Below are positions 42,886-51,710 of a DNA stretch of 64,000 bases, piece after piece. The DNA is from an uncultured Clostridia bacterium. GTDB lineage: Bacteria > Bacillota > Clostridia > Christensenellales > Borkfalkiaceae. Below the pieces are notes generated by a model, which was not told where the DNA came from, ran no database searches, and saw only the letters and a list, made by a program, of their open reading frames with translations. Location: positions 1 to 64,000 of the forward strand of contig CAKQJE010000004.1 of the NCBI GenBank assembly GCA_934247225.1. The letters run 5' to 3'. A program made the translations under genes and the position numbers. Each line of letters opens with the position of its first letter. Position 1 is the stretch's first letter.

Positions 42886-45516
42886 TCAGTTTTCTATTTC
42901 TTCGATACTTTTAATAATCTTTTCCTTTATCTCCGTGAATTTTGTTAATTTTGCTTTTTCTCCGTCGATTAAAGCCTTGGGGGCTTTTGCGACGAATCCC
43001 TGATTGGAGAGTTTGCTCTCCGCTCTCTTAATTTCGTTTTCGGTTTTTTCAAGCTCGGCTTTAAGTCTCGCAAGTTCTTTTTCGTAATCGACGAGTTCGC
43101 CGAGCGGAATGTAAATCTCCGCGCCGTCGAGAATTTTGGAAACGACCTTTTCGCCGATAACGTCCTTATTCGCAACGTATTTGATTTCGCCTACGTTTGC
43201 GAGTTTGCGGATGTAAGAAGCGCCGTTTTCGATAAGTTTCTTATTCTCCGTAACGACGTAAACGTCAACCTTGGCAGAAGGCGCGGCTCCTGTTTCCGCT
43301 TTGATGTTTCTTATGGATTTTATGATATCCATAATCTTCTCGGTTGCCGCTCTTTCCTTTCTGTAAGCGAGCTTCGAGTTGTATTTCGGGAATTCGGAAA
43401 CCATAATGCTTCCCGTCGTTTCGGGAATATGATCGTAAATTTCCTCGGTTACGAACGGAATGAAAGGATGAAGAAGTTTGAGCATGTTCTTCAAAACATA
43501 GCAAAGAACGCTGACCGTATTATCTTTCTTTTCGTTATCCTCTCCGTACAGAACGGGCTTGCAAAGTTCGATATACCAATCGCAGAAATCCGACCAGACG
43601 AAATCCTGCAAAGCCGCGCAGGCAAGACCTATTTCGTACTTCTCCATATTGACTGTTACGTCTTTGACAACGGAATTGAGCTTGGAAATAATCCATTTAT
43701 CCGCGGCAACGAGCTTGATTTCGGAAAGTTCGGTTTTGATTTTTCTTCCTTCGCAGTTCATAAACACGAAACGCGAAGCGTTCCATATCTTATTGATGAA
43801 GTTTCTGCAACCTTCGAGTTTCTCTGCGGAATATCTTATATCGTTACCCGCCGAAATACCGTTGAGAAGGCAATATCTCAGAGTGTCCGCGCCGTACTTA
43901 TCGATGATTTCGAGCGGATCGACGCCGTTTCCGAGAGACTTACTCATCTTTCTGCCTTGCGAGTCTCTTACGATACCGTGAATAAGAACGTCCTTGAAAG
44001 GAATTCTGTCCATATGCTCTATGCCGCTGAAAATCATTCTGGCTACCCAGAAGAAAATTATGTCGTAGGCGGTAACGAGAACGTCGGTAGGATAGAAATA
44101 TTCGAGATCTTCCGTTTTATCGGGATAACCGAGCGTGGAGAATGGCCAGAGAGCCGAGCTGAACCAGGTGTCGAGAACGTCTTCGTCCTGACGGAATTTC
44201 TTTCCGCCGCATTTCGGGCAAACCGTCGGTTCCTCTTTCGCTACGATCGTTTCGCCGCATTCTTCGCAGTAATAAGCGGGAATTCTGTGTCCCCACCAGA
44301 GCTGACGAGAAATACACCAATCTTTGATGTTTTCCATCCAATTGTAGTATATTTTCGTAAATCTCGGCGGAGTGAACTTGATACTCTTTTTCCTTACAGC
44401 CGAAATGGCGGGCTTTGCGAGCGGTTCCATCTTCACGAACCACTGTTTGGAAACGATCGGTTCGACCGTGTCGTGACAACGATAGCAATGTCCCACGTTG
44501 TGAGCGTGCGGCTCGATTTTTTCGAGGTTGCCGAGAGCCTGCAATTCTTTTACCACCGCTTCTCTGCACTCGTAACGAGTCATACCGTTATATTTGCCTG
44601 CGTTTTCGTTCATAACCGCTCCGTCGTCCATAACGCGGATTACGGGAAGCGAATGGCGAAGACCGACCTCGAAGTCGTTCGGGTCGTGGGCGGGGGTTAT
44701 TTTAACCGCGCCGGTACCGAATTCCATATCGACGTAATCGTCCGCAACGACGGGGATTTCTCTGCCGACGATGGGAAGAATAAGCGTTTTTCCCACGATA
44801 TCCTTATATCTCGGATCTTTGGGATTAACGGCTACCGCGGTATCACCGAACATCGTTTCGGGTCTCGTCGTGGCAACCACGAGATATCTGTCGCTGTCTT
44901 TGAGATAATACCGAAGATGCCAGAAGAAAGACGGTTCTTCGGCGTACTCTACTTCCGCGTCCGAAAGCGCGGTTTTGCAGCAGGGACACCAATTTATTAT
45001 TCTCTTTCCCTGATAAATCAAACCTTTGTTATAAAGATTTACGAAAACCTCTTTAACCGCTTTGGAGCATTTTTCGTCCATAGTGAAAGCAAGTCTCGAC
45101 CAATCGCACGAAGAACCGAGCCTTTTAAGCTGCTCGACGATTCTTCCGCCGTACTTGTTTTTCCAAGCCCAGGCTCTTTCGAGGAATCCCTCTCTGCCGA
45201 CCTGTTCTTTCGTAAGACCTTCGGCTTTCATCTGATCGACGATTTTAACCTCGGTCGCGATAGACGCGTGGTCGGTTCCGGGAAGCCATAAAGCCTCGTA
45301 ACCCTGCATTCTCTTGAAACGAATGATGCTGTCCTGAATAGATTCGTCGAGAGCGTGACCGATATGAAGCTGACCGGTAATGTTCGGCGGCGGCATAACG
45401 ATGGTGAAAGGAATTTTTTCTCTGTTCGGATGGGCGGTAAAATATCCTTTATCGACCCATTCCTTATAAATTCTCTCCTCGAAATCTTGCGGATTGTAGG
45501 TTTTGTTCATCTCCAT
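42886..45516 (-). CDS. valS: Valyl-tRNA synthetase
   Basis: Charges tRNA(Val). The 876-residue class I enzyme has HIGH (51-54), the editing domain (about 185-330), KMSKS in GRKMSKSLGNG (about 525-535), the anticodon-binding region and a C-terminal coiled coil (about 805-875). The start ATG has GGAG eight bases upstream. A strong promoter (45549-45577) lies directly upstream with a leader too short for a T-box, so control by uncharged tRNA is unlikely. Confidence 0.97.
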   Translation of the reverse strand: MEMNKTYNPQDFEERIYKEWVDKGYFTAHPNREKIPFTIVMPPPNITGQLHIGHALDESIQDSIIRFKRMQGYEALWLPGTDHASIATEVKIVDQMKAEGLTKEQVGREGFLERAWAWKNKYGGRIVEQLKRLGSSCDWSRLAFTMDEKCSKAVKEVFVNLYNKGLIYQGKRIINWCPCCKTALSDAEVEYAEEPSFFWHLRYYLKDSDRYLVVATTRPETMFGDTAVAVNPKDPRYKDIVGKTLILPIVGREIPVVADDYVDMEFGTGAVKITPAHDPNDFEVGLRHSLPVIRVMDDGAVMNENAGKYNGMTRYECREAVVKELQALGNLEKIEPHAHNVGHCYRCHDTVEPIVSKQWFVKMEPLAKPAISAVRKKSIKFTPPRFTKIYYNWMENIKDWCISRQLWWGHRIPAYYCEECGETIVAKEEPTVCPKCGGKKFRQDEDVLDTWFSSALWPFSTLGYPDKTEDLEYFYPTDVLVTAYDIIFFWVARMIFSGIEHMDRIPFKDVLIHGIVRDSQGRKMSKSLGNGVDPLEIIDKYGADTLRYCLLNGISAGNDIRYSAEKLEGCRNFINKIWNASRFVFMNCEGRKIKTELSEIKLVAADKWIISKLNSVVKDVTVNMEKYEIGLACAALQDFVWSDFCDWYIELCKPVLYGEDNEKKDNTVSVLCYVLKNMLKLLHPFIPFVTEEIYDHIPETTGSIMVSEFPKYNSKLAYRKERAATEKIMDIIKSIRNIKAETGAAPSAKVDVYVVTENKKLIENGASYIRKLANVGEIKYVANKDVIGEKVVSKILDGAEIYIPLGELVDYEKELARLKAELEKTENEIKRAESKLSNQGFVAKAPKALIDGEKAKLTKFTEIKEKIIKSIEEIEN

Positions 45517-45548
45517 AATTCTTTCTCCGAAAAAGTTATAACTCTTGT

Positions 45549-45577
45549 ATTATATTATAAATTACTTTAATTGTCAA
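45549..45577 (-). promoter_or_regulatory. SigA promoter of valS
   Basis: On the minus strand TTGACA (45572-45577), a 17-base spacer and TATAAT (45549-45554), a perfect consensus. The -35 box overlaps the possible -35 box (TTGTCA, 45571-45576) of the divergent ABC importer operon, whose -10 would be TATGAT (45595-45600). Confidence 0.85.
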
Positions 45578-45611
45578 ATAAATGCGGGGTCGCATATGAT
45601 ATAATAACCAA

Positions 45612-45698
45612 AGTATTTGCGCCGTTTCCCCTTATTTTTCCGAACGGACGAATCAGGTCGGGCGGAAAGGCAGACTTTCGGTTAAAGGAGTTTTGTAT
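45612..45698 (+). promoter_or_regulatory. Structured leader of the ABC importer operon
   Basis: The predicted leader of about 87 bases can form either UUUCCG/CGGAAA enclosing GAC/GUC, or GGAAAG/CUUUC placed just before the AAAGGAG site; both use the same GGAAA run, so they exclude each other. It matches no riboswitch that I can recall with confidence (not TPP, ykkC or preQ1). Confidence 0.4.
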
Positions 45699-46706
45699 AT
45701 GAAAAAAATTACGGCGATTTTTCTCGCCGCATGCTGTTTGCTCTTTTCCCTCGCCTCCTGCGGCGAGAGCAAGAAAGACGAGCTTAAAAAAATTCGCTTA
45801 AACGAAGTAACTCATTCTATCTTTTACGCGCCGCTCTATATCGCGATCGAAAACGAATTTTTCAAACAGGAAGGTCTCGAAATCGAACTTACGAACGGCG
45901 GCGGAACCGACAAATCGATGACGGCTTTGCTGTCCAGAAACGCCGATATAGGACTTATGGGCGTGGAAGCCGCGATATACGTTTTCAAGGAAGGTAAAGC
46001 CGATTATCCCAAGGTTTTCGGACAGCTGACAAAGCGCGACGGCTCGTTCCTCGTTTCGAGAAAAGCCGAACCCGATTTCAGATGGGAAGACCTCGAAAAT
46101 AAAACCGTTCTCGCCGGAAGAACGGGCGGCGTACCCGCTATGACGTTCGAATACGTCGTGAACAAACACGGACTTTTTAACGGAAAAAACATAACGCTCA
46201 ACAACGACGTCGCCTTTAATCTGATGGGTCCCTCTTTCGAAGGCGGCACGGGCGATTACACCACGCTTTTCGAACCTCTTGCGAGCGAATACGCAAAAGC
46301 GGGAAAAGGCTTTATCGTAGCCTCCGTCGGCAAGGAAAGCGGCGAAATTCCCTACACCGCGTTTATGTCCGCGAAAAGCTATATCGAAAAGAACGGCGAA
46401 ACGATAGAAAAGTTTCTTACCGCGCTTCAAAAAGCCATAAAATATCTCGAAGAAACCGATAAGAAAACAGTTGCCGAAAGCATTCTGAAACAGTTCCCCG
46501 GAACCGAGCTTGCTTCCGTTACCGACGCTTTGGAAAGTTATTTATCCATTGACGCCTGGACGAAAAATATGGCGATGACGGAATTTGCGTTCGACAATCT
46601 TCAAAACGTTATGGAAAATGCAGGCGAACTCGACGAAAAGATAAACTGCGGCGACATAAATTATACGGAAATCGCCGAAAAAGTATACAAAAAAATCTAC
46701 GGCTAA
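45699..46706 (+). CDS. NMT1/THI5-like ABC transporter substrate-binding lipoprotein
   Basis: A 335-residue periplasmic-type binding protein of the NitT/TauT (COG0715) group. It has a signal peptide ending in a lipobox (LASC, Cys at about 20), followed by EVTHSIFYAPLYIAIENEFF, which is the typical first strand of the fold. Later parts include VLAGRTGGVPAMTFEYV. The ATG at 45699 has AAAGGAG eight bases upstream; the frame opens at a TTG six bases earlier. It is first in an operon with an ATPase and a permease. Candidate substrates are sulfonates, thiamine precursors or other small organic anions; none can be chosen. Confidence 0.9.
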   Translation: MKKITAIFLAACCLLFSLASCGESKKDELKKIRLNEVTHSIFYAPLYIAIENEFFKQEGLEIELTNGGGTDKSMTALLSRNADIGLMGVEAAIYVFKEGKADYPKVFGQLTKRDGSFLVSRKAEPDFRWEDLENKTVLAGRTGGVPAMTFEYVVNKHGLFNGKNITLNNDVAFNLMGPSFEGGTGDYTTLFEPLASEYAKAGKGFIVASVGKESGEIPYTAFMSAKSYIEKNGETIEKFLTALQKAIKYLEETDKKTVAESILKQFPGTELASVTDALESYLSIDAWTKNMAMTEFAFDNLQNVMENAGELDEKINCGDINYTEIAEKVYKKIYG

Positions 46707-46730
46707 AAAACAAACAAGGAAACGCAAAAG

Positions 46731-47495
46731 ATGAACGAAATACTCAAGCTGGAAAACATTTCCCTTGCCTATCAGACGGACACCGACGAGATCCGTGCGC
46801 TCAGTTCGATTTCTTTCGACGTCAAAAGCGGAGAGTTCGTTGCGATAATCGGTCCGTCGGGGTGCGGAAAAACAAGCATTCTTTCCATAATCGCGGGGCT
46901 TTTGAAACCGAGCGGCGGAAAGGTGACTCTTTGCGGCAAGGAAGTAAAAAAAGGTAAAACCTCGATAGGTTATATGCTTCAAAAGGACGAATTGTTCCCT
47001 TGGCGGACAATCGAAGAAAACGCATATCTCCCGCTCGAAGTGAAGAAAAACAAAAGTAAAACGGAAAAAGATAAAGTCGCCGCTTTGCTGAAAAAATACG
47101 GCTTGTGGGAATTTCGTAAGAAATATCCTTCGCAATTATCGGGAGGAATGCGCCAGCGCGCCGCTTTGATCCGCACGATGGCGTCCTCGCCCGATCTTTT
47201 GCTTTTAGACGAGCCGTTTTCCGCGTTGGACTACCAGACAAGGCTTTCCGTATGCGACGATTTATACGATATAATCAAAAAAGAAAAGAAAACCGCTCTC
47301 CTCGTAACGCACGACATTTCGGAAGCTTTATCTACGGCGGACAGAATCGTCGTACTCACGAAAAGACCGTCCAAAGTGCTTAATATTCATATAATCGACC
47401 TCGATAAAACGGCGACTCCTCTTAAACGAAGAGAAGACCCTCGTTTTTCGGGTTGGTTCGAAAGAATGTGGAGGGAGCTTAACCATGAAGAATAA
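46731..47495 (+). CDS. ABC importer ATP-binding protein (NitT/TauT type)
   Basis: A 254-residue ATPase that powers uptake with the neighbouring permease. Walker A GPSGCGKT (about 42-49), Q-loop MLQKDELFPW, signature LSGGMRQRAAL (about 136-146), Walker B LLLLDEPFSALD and the switch His in LVTHDISEAL are all intact. The C-terminal part is short, as in TauB/SsuB. It starts 24 bases after the binding-protein gene and overlaps the permease gene by 11 bases. Confidence 0.93.
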   Translation: MNEILKLENISLAYQTDTDEIRALSSISFDVKSGEFVAIIGPSGCGKTSILSIIAGLLKPSGGKVTLCGKEVKKGKTSIGYMLQKDELFPWRTIEENAYLPLEVKKNKSKTEKDKVAALLKKYGLWEFRKKYPSQLSGGMRQRAALIRTMASSPDLLLLDEPFSALDYQTRLSVCDDLYDIIKKEKKTALLVTHDISEALSTADRIVVLTKRPSKVLNIHIIDLDKTATPLKRREDPRFSGWFERMWRELNHEE

Positions 47496-48288
47496 AAACA
47501 ATTTTTCCAAAGACAGACTTCTCTATCTGAAAAAGAAGAGAAATTCAGGGATTTTCGTTGTTTTTATGAGAATTTTCGTCCTGTGCGCGTTTCTTGCGCT
47601 CTGGGAACTTCTCGCCGCGACGGGGGTTATCGACAGCTTTTTATCGAGCAGTCCGTCGAGAATCGCAAAAACGCTTAAAGACCTTTTTTTGTCGGGCGAA
47701 CTGTGGGTTCATATCGGCACGACCGTTTACGAAACGGTGATAGGTTTTATTATCGCTACCGTGTTCGGGACGCTTATCGCATTGGGTTTATGGTGGTCGG
47801 AAAATTTCAGAAAAATTGCCGAACCGTATATTATCGTTCTTAATTCCCTGCCTAAAATCGCTCTCGGACCTATCATTATCGTATGGTTCGGCAGCGGAAC
47901 GAAGTCGATAGTGTTTATGACCGTGATAATAACGATAATCGTTACGATCATAACCATGCAGAACGGTTTTCTCGCCACCGATAAAGGAAAAATAATGCTA
48001 CTTGAATCTATGGGTGCGGGAAAAACCACGATTATGAGAAAACTCGTTATTCCGCAAAGCATACCGACGTTTATATCATGTCTTAAAATCAACGTCGGAA
48101 TGGCTTGGATAGGTTCGATAATGGGCGAATATCTCACATCGAAACAAGGTATAGGTTATCTTATCGTTTACGGCGGTCAGGTTTTCAAACTCGACCTCGT
48201 AATGGCTTCAACGGTGATTTTGTGCCTTCTCGCAGGGGCAATGTATGCTCTCGTCGCTCTTTTCGAAAAATTAGCGACAAAGCGATAA
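47485..48288 (+). CDS. ABC importer permease (NitT/TauT type)
   Basis: A 267-residue inner-membrane permease with about six hydrophobic segments and the EAA-type cytoplasmic loop (MLLESMGAGKTTIMRKLVIPQSIP, about 172-195) that contacts the ATPase. The last of the three importer genes. Its 3' end overlaps, on the opposite strand, the C-terminal 104 bases of a YkvI-like membrane protein gene (48185-48288). No terminator is visible at the overlap. Confidence 0.92.
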   Translation: MKNKNNFSKDRLLYLKKKRNSGIFVVFMRIFVLCAFLALWELLAATGVIDSFLSSSPSRIAKTLKDLFLSGELWVHIGTTVYETVIGFIIATVFGTLIALGLWWSENFRKIAEPYIIVLNSLPKIALGPIIIVWFGSGTKSIVFMTVIITIIVTIITMQNGFLATDKGKIMLLESMGAGKTTIMRKLVIPQSIPTFISCLKINVGMAWIGSIMGEYLTSKQGIGYLIVYGGQVFKLDLVMASTVILCLLAGAMYALVALFEKLATKR

Positions 48289-49201
48289 ATACGAAATAAG
48301 CAAAGCCGAAAATACCGATTACGGGATAAATTTTCTCGATAAAACCTGAAAATCCGTATTCGGAAAACATAATAAAGACGAGCGCGACGGCAATTTTCTG
48401 CAAAACGCTCGTCTTTCCTTTGGTTAAGGAAAAAGCCGAATACGTCGCCGAAACGAGGCTTGTGAAAATCGAAATAAAGGTCATAACCGAAGCGAAAAAA
48501 GAAAGAACGGGGTTTACGCGGACAACGTTTAAAAAAGGCATGTCTCCCCTTTCTCCGACAACGCATAACGAAATGCAAACCGCACAAAAAATCAAAGTAA
48601 GCGAAACGAAGAAAGCGACGAAAAATTTTTCCTTTACAGACAGTTTTTTACACGAATCGGTTATCACCATCGACGAAAGAAGACAGTTTATTCCCGCATA
48701 CAACGCGGGATAAATTTTTCCTTTATCATTCACGGGGCATATCCGAATATTTGCGGGTTTTCCGAAAAAGAACGAAAACATCATAACGCACACAATAACG
48801 ATCGGCACCGAAAAAGACGAAAAAAACTTTATCGAAGCCATGCCGTCAGAACATATAATAATCGCCAAAATTACAGTAATAATCGTTAAAATTTTAATGT
48901 TTTTCATTTCCGGAAATACGTTCGCAAAGAAAACGTTCAACGCCGCCGTCATACACGAAGCGATGATTATTTCCAGAAACGCGACAAGCGTTCTTATTAT
49001 CTTAAAAGCAAAATTATCGGCGGACACGGAAAGAAAAAATATATACATAAAGAAAAAAATCAACGAACAATAAATCCCCGACAAAGATAAATCGTCGCTG
49101 AAAAACACCTGTATTTCTTTTCCCGTTATAAATCCCGCGCCGATAACGCTGCCGATAATAGTAAGCGAAACGCCGAAAACGTTAAAAAAAAGCTTCTTCA
49201 T
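48185..49201 (-). CDS. YkvI-like membrane protein (APC-type permease fold)
   Basis: A 338-residue polytopic protein with about ten hydrophobic segments. The first segment carries GSVIGAGFITGKEIQVFF, which matches the GTTVGAGFASGQE motif of the YkvI family. The transport function of YkvI proteins is not established. The last 30 or so residues (KERREHTLPLREGTKSP...) are basic and not hydrophobic, and they are read across the end of the convergent permease gene. No clear ribosome binding site precedes the ATG at 49199-49201. Co-transcription with the upstream 257-residue gene is possible. Confidence 0.8.
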   Translation of the reverse strand: MKKLFFNVFGVSLTIIGSVIGAGFITGKEIQVFFSDDLSLSGIYCSLIFFFMYIFFLSVSADNFAFKIIRTLVAFLEIIIASCMTAALNVFFANVFPEMKNIKILTIITVILAIIICSDGMASIKFFSSFSVPIVIVCVMMFSFFFGKPANIRICPVNDKGKIYPALYAGINCLLSSMVITDSCKKLSVKEKFFVAFFVSLTLIFCAVCISLCVVGERGDMPFLNVVRVNPVLSFFASVMTFISIFTSLVSATYSAFSLTKGKTSVLQKIAVALVFIMFSEYGFSGFIEKIYPVIGIFGFAYFVFIALSLIFRKERREHTLPLREGTKSPLKPLRGRV

Positions 49202-49246
49202 ACTTTTAATTTATGAAAAAGCTTTTTGATTTAGTTTCGATTTTTA

Positions 49247-50020
49247 TTATTTTTTAAATTTAACGTTGCACTCGCCGCCGAGTTCCTCGATCGCGTTTTT
49301 TAATTCTTTAAAATCATAATATGTAATTCCGTCTTTTTTTATCAGCTCTTCGAGAATCGGCAAAGCTCTGTCGTCTCCGTATCTTGCAACGTAAGCGGCG
49401 TTTAAAGGAATATTTTTTTCGTCGTTTTTAAGTTCGTCGCACAAAATGCCGAAAATTGCGTCGTCGGGAGACATTCTTGACATAATTTCTACGAAATTGC
49501 CCTTTCTCGACGATTTTTTGTTGTCGGAATAAACCGATATAATTTTGTCTTTTACCTTGTCTCCGTTATCTCTTAAAAGTTCGGTAAGAGACTCCGTAAG
49601 GCTCTCGCCCGTACTCTCGTCCGCGATTAAATCGAGAAACTTTCCGAGATATTCCACGGAAACGTCATTGCCGAGCATGTTTACGCAGTATGTCGCAAGC
49701 TCGTCGCTTTGGCAAGTTACGATAAGTTCGCAAAGTTTATCGGTAAGCCCGCCTCTCGCCTCGATTTCTCCGCACAAAAAATCGGAAACGTCGTTTCCGT
49801 TTCTCACGCTTTCTTTTAAAGCCTCGATAAGCTCGTCGTCGCCGAAAGCTTTGAAATACTCTTCCGGGCTTTTCCCGTCAAGTTTATCGTTAGGCGTTTT
49901 CCCGAAGGTTTCATACAATTCCGGTATGAGATTTTCTATTTCTTCTTCGGTTTTTTTACCGAGGTTTTCAGCTAAGTATTTTTTGAAAAACGTTTCAAAA
50001 AGTCCGTCGATATCAATCAT
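49247..50020 (-). CDS. Hypothetical helical-repeat protein
   Basis: A 257-residue, acidic, mainly helical protein that I do not recognise by name. Helix pairs of about 30 residues recur, and the end (NAAYVARYGDDRALPILEELIKKDGITYYDFKELKNAIEELGG) looks like a HEAT-type repeat with the RYGDxRALP signature found in bacterial HEAT proteins. No membrane segment or signal. I start at ATG 50018-50020, which overlaps the stop of the upstream TPR gene; a second ATG lies 18 bases earlier. Translational coupling to the TPR gene suggests that the two act together, possibly as scaffolds. Confidence 0.65.
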   Translation of the reverse strand: MIDIDGLFETFFKKYLAENLGKKTEEEIENLIPELYETFGKTPNDKLDGKSPEEYFKAFGDDELIEALKESVRNGNDVSDFLCGEIEARGGLTDKLCELIVTCQSDELATYCVNMLGNDVSVEYLGKFLDLIADESTGESLTESLTELLRDNGDKVKDKIISVYSDNKKSSRKGNFVEIMSRMSPDDAIFGILCDELKNDEKNIPLNAAYVARYGDDRALPILEELIKKDGITYYDFKELKNAIEELGGECNVKFKK

Positions 50021-51710
50021 TTTTCTTTCCGTTCGCATAAGCGATCAGCTTTACGACATCCTCCTTTTTCGTATCGAAATATCTGTACACGGCAGCCATG
50101 TCGGTGTGATGATTTATTCCAGAATAAATAAACATCGCGCAAGCAATAGCCCTTGAATCCGTAAATTCGTTAAAGCCGCCGTTTAATCTCATAGCCGCTT
50201 CGAGTTCGCTCGCCCCGACGGAAAGCTTTTTGAAATCCTTATCGAAATAAACGGAAATTCTTCCCGCGGCGATAGCATAGCCCTGTCTGAACGAAGACGG
50301 AACATCGGCTCCGAAAGCAGGGATGACGGCTTTGATCTTTTTGAATATATTGGAATAAACTATGGGAGTCTCTTCTTTATCGCGTATTATGCCCGACTCG
50401 ACAAACAACGTATAAAGCCTTATTTTTATATCGTCCGTAATAGCCGGATTTACGAGCTGCATTCTGAGTTTTTCGATAAGAGCCGTTTTTTTGTTTCTTA
50501 CGGCATAAATCGCAACGGCTATCTGTGCCGTCTGGTTTCCGCAGTAATAACACCAATCGAATATTTCGGAAATATACTCGTCCGCGTACTCGTTTTTCTT
50601 TGCCGCGCCCGTAAAAAGCTTCTTTACAGCTTCCAGACGACTATCGACTTCGGATTTTTGAATTTCGAAAATCAACGGCAGGCGTTTCGGAACCGATTTA
50701 TCTCCGTCGACGGCTCTTTCCGCAATTCTGAGATAATAAAGCGCAACGGGATTCATCGAATAGATATATGCCTTTTTAAGGCAAGCAACGGATTTTTCTC
50801 TTTCGCGCAAATTATAAAACAACAAACCTCTTAAATAAGAACAATTTGTATCCTCGGGCGCGACGCGCATTATTTTTTCAGAAACGTCCAAAGCTTCTCT
50901 GAAATATCCGAAATCACAAAGTACCGCCATTTTTTTATTGAGATATTCGGTTTCGTCGGAATCCGTATCGAGAAGAATTTTAAAATACTTTTCGGTTTTT
51001 TCCTCGTCGCCGATTTGCGCAAGACAACTGAAAAGCAAATTAAAAACGCATATATCCCGATCGTTAAGATCGTTTATGACTTTTTCGAGAATATCGACAG
51101 CCTCGTAGTCTTTGTCGAGGCAAAATAATCCATACGCTTTTTCGTAAAGAGCCTTACCGTAGTACTCGCTTTTTTCAGATACTTTATCCGCAAGTTCTAT
51201 TGCGGAAATATAATCTTCCGTCTTATTTTTTTCAACGGCTTCCGAATAATTTTGTTCATCTTTTTCAGCGGCTTCCGCTTCGCTCGAAATAACCTTGAAT
51301 CCCGGTCTTTCGTAATTTGAAACGGAATCGACATAGTCGTCCAAAATATCGTCGTAAACACAGGCGCCCATATCGCCGAGTTCGAGTTGTTTATTGAAAT
51401 AAAATCCCGCAAGCTCCGTATTGTCAAGAAAAAAGAAATTCGCGCCGAGACCGTTATAACCGTCTATCGCGTCCGATTTTCTGCAAACCGAAAGAAATCT
51501 GAACCAGAATATAATCGCATTTTCGTAAAGTCCGAGTTCGGTGTAAATATCGGCGATATGACATAGAACTTCCGTATTTTTAGGCTCGGACGAAGCGGTA
51601 TACAGAAGAGACGAAAGCGCGCCGACGTAATCCCCGTCGTCGCAATGCCTGTTCGCCCTCTCGTATTTAGACTTTTCGTCTTTTTTGAATTTAAGTATTT
51701 TTTCCGACAT
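50013..51710 (-). CDS. Tetratricopeptide-repeat protein
   Basis: A 565-residue soluble protein with about nine TPR-like helical pairs spread from residue 20 to 430: for example NRHCDDGDYVGALSSLLYTA, YTELGLYENAIIFWFRFLSV, NKKMAVLCDFGYFREALDVSE and YLRGLLFYNLREREKSVACLKKA. No catalytic domain is visible. I start at ATG 51708-51710 with GGAG six bases upstream; the frame upstream of it is the hslO gene in another frame. The gene overlaps hslO by 20 bases and the next gene by 8. Function unknown; TPR proteins normally mediate protein-protein contacts. Confidence 0.75.
   Translation of the reverse strand: MSEKILKFKKDEKSKYERANRHCDDGDYVGALSSLLYTASSEPKNTEVLCHIADIYTELGLYENAIIFWFRFLSVCRKSDAIDGYNGLGANFFFLDNTELAGFYFNKQLELGDMGACVYDDILDDYVDSVSNYERPGFKVISSEAEAAEKDEQNYSEAVEKNKTEDYISAIELADKVSEKSEYYGKALYEKAYGLFCLDKDYEAVDILEKVINDLNDRDICVFNLLFSCLAQIGDEEKTEKYFKILLDTDSDETEYLNKKMAVLCDFGYFREALDVSEKIMRVAPEDTNCSYLRGLLFYNLREREKSVACLKKAYIYSMNPVALYYLRIAERAVDGDKSVPKRLPLIFEIQKSEVDSRLEAVKKLFTGAAKKNEYADEYISEIFDWCYYCGNQTAQIAVAIYAVRNKKTALIEKLRMQLVNPAITDDIKIRLYTLFVESGIIRDKEETPIVYSNIFKKIKAVIPAFGADVPSSFRQGYAIAAGRISVYFDKDFKKLSVGASELEAAMRLNGGFNEFTDSRAIACAMFIYSGINHHTDMAAVYRYFDTKKEDVVKLIAYANGKKND

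Noticed and set aside
43429..45291. A 620-codon open frame on the plus strand
   Set aside because: It lies opposite valS, which has all its catalytic motifs; the frame shows no domain.
45517..45580. T-box riboswitch before valS
   Set aside because: The leader is only about 30 bases and lacks the T-box sequence and specifier stem.
45582..45698. TPP, guanidine-I or preQ1 riboswitch before the NMT1/THI5-like importer
   Set aside because: The key conserved sequences of these classes are not found; only a generic switch-like pairing remains.
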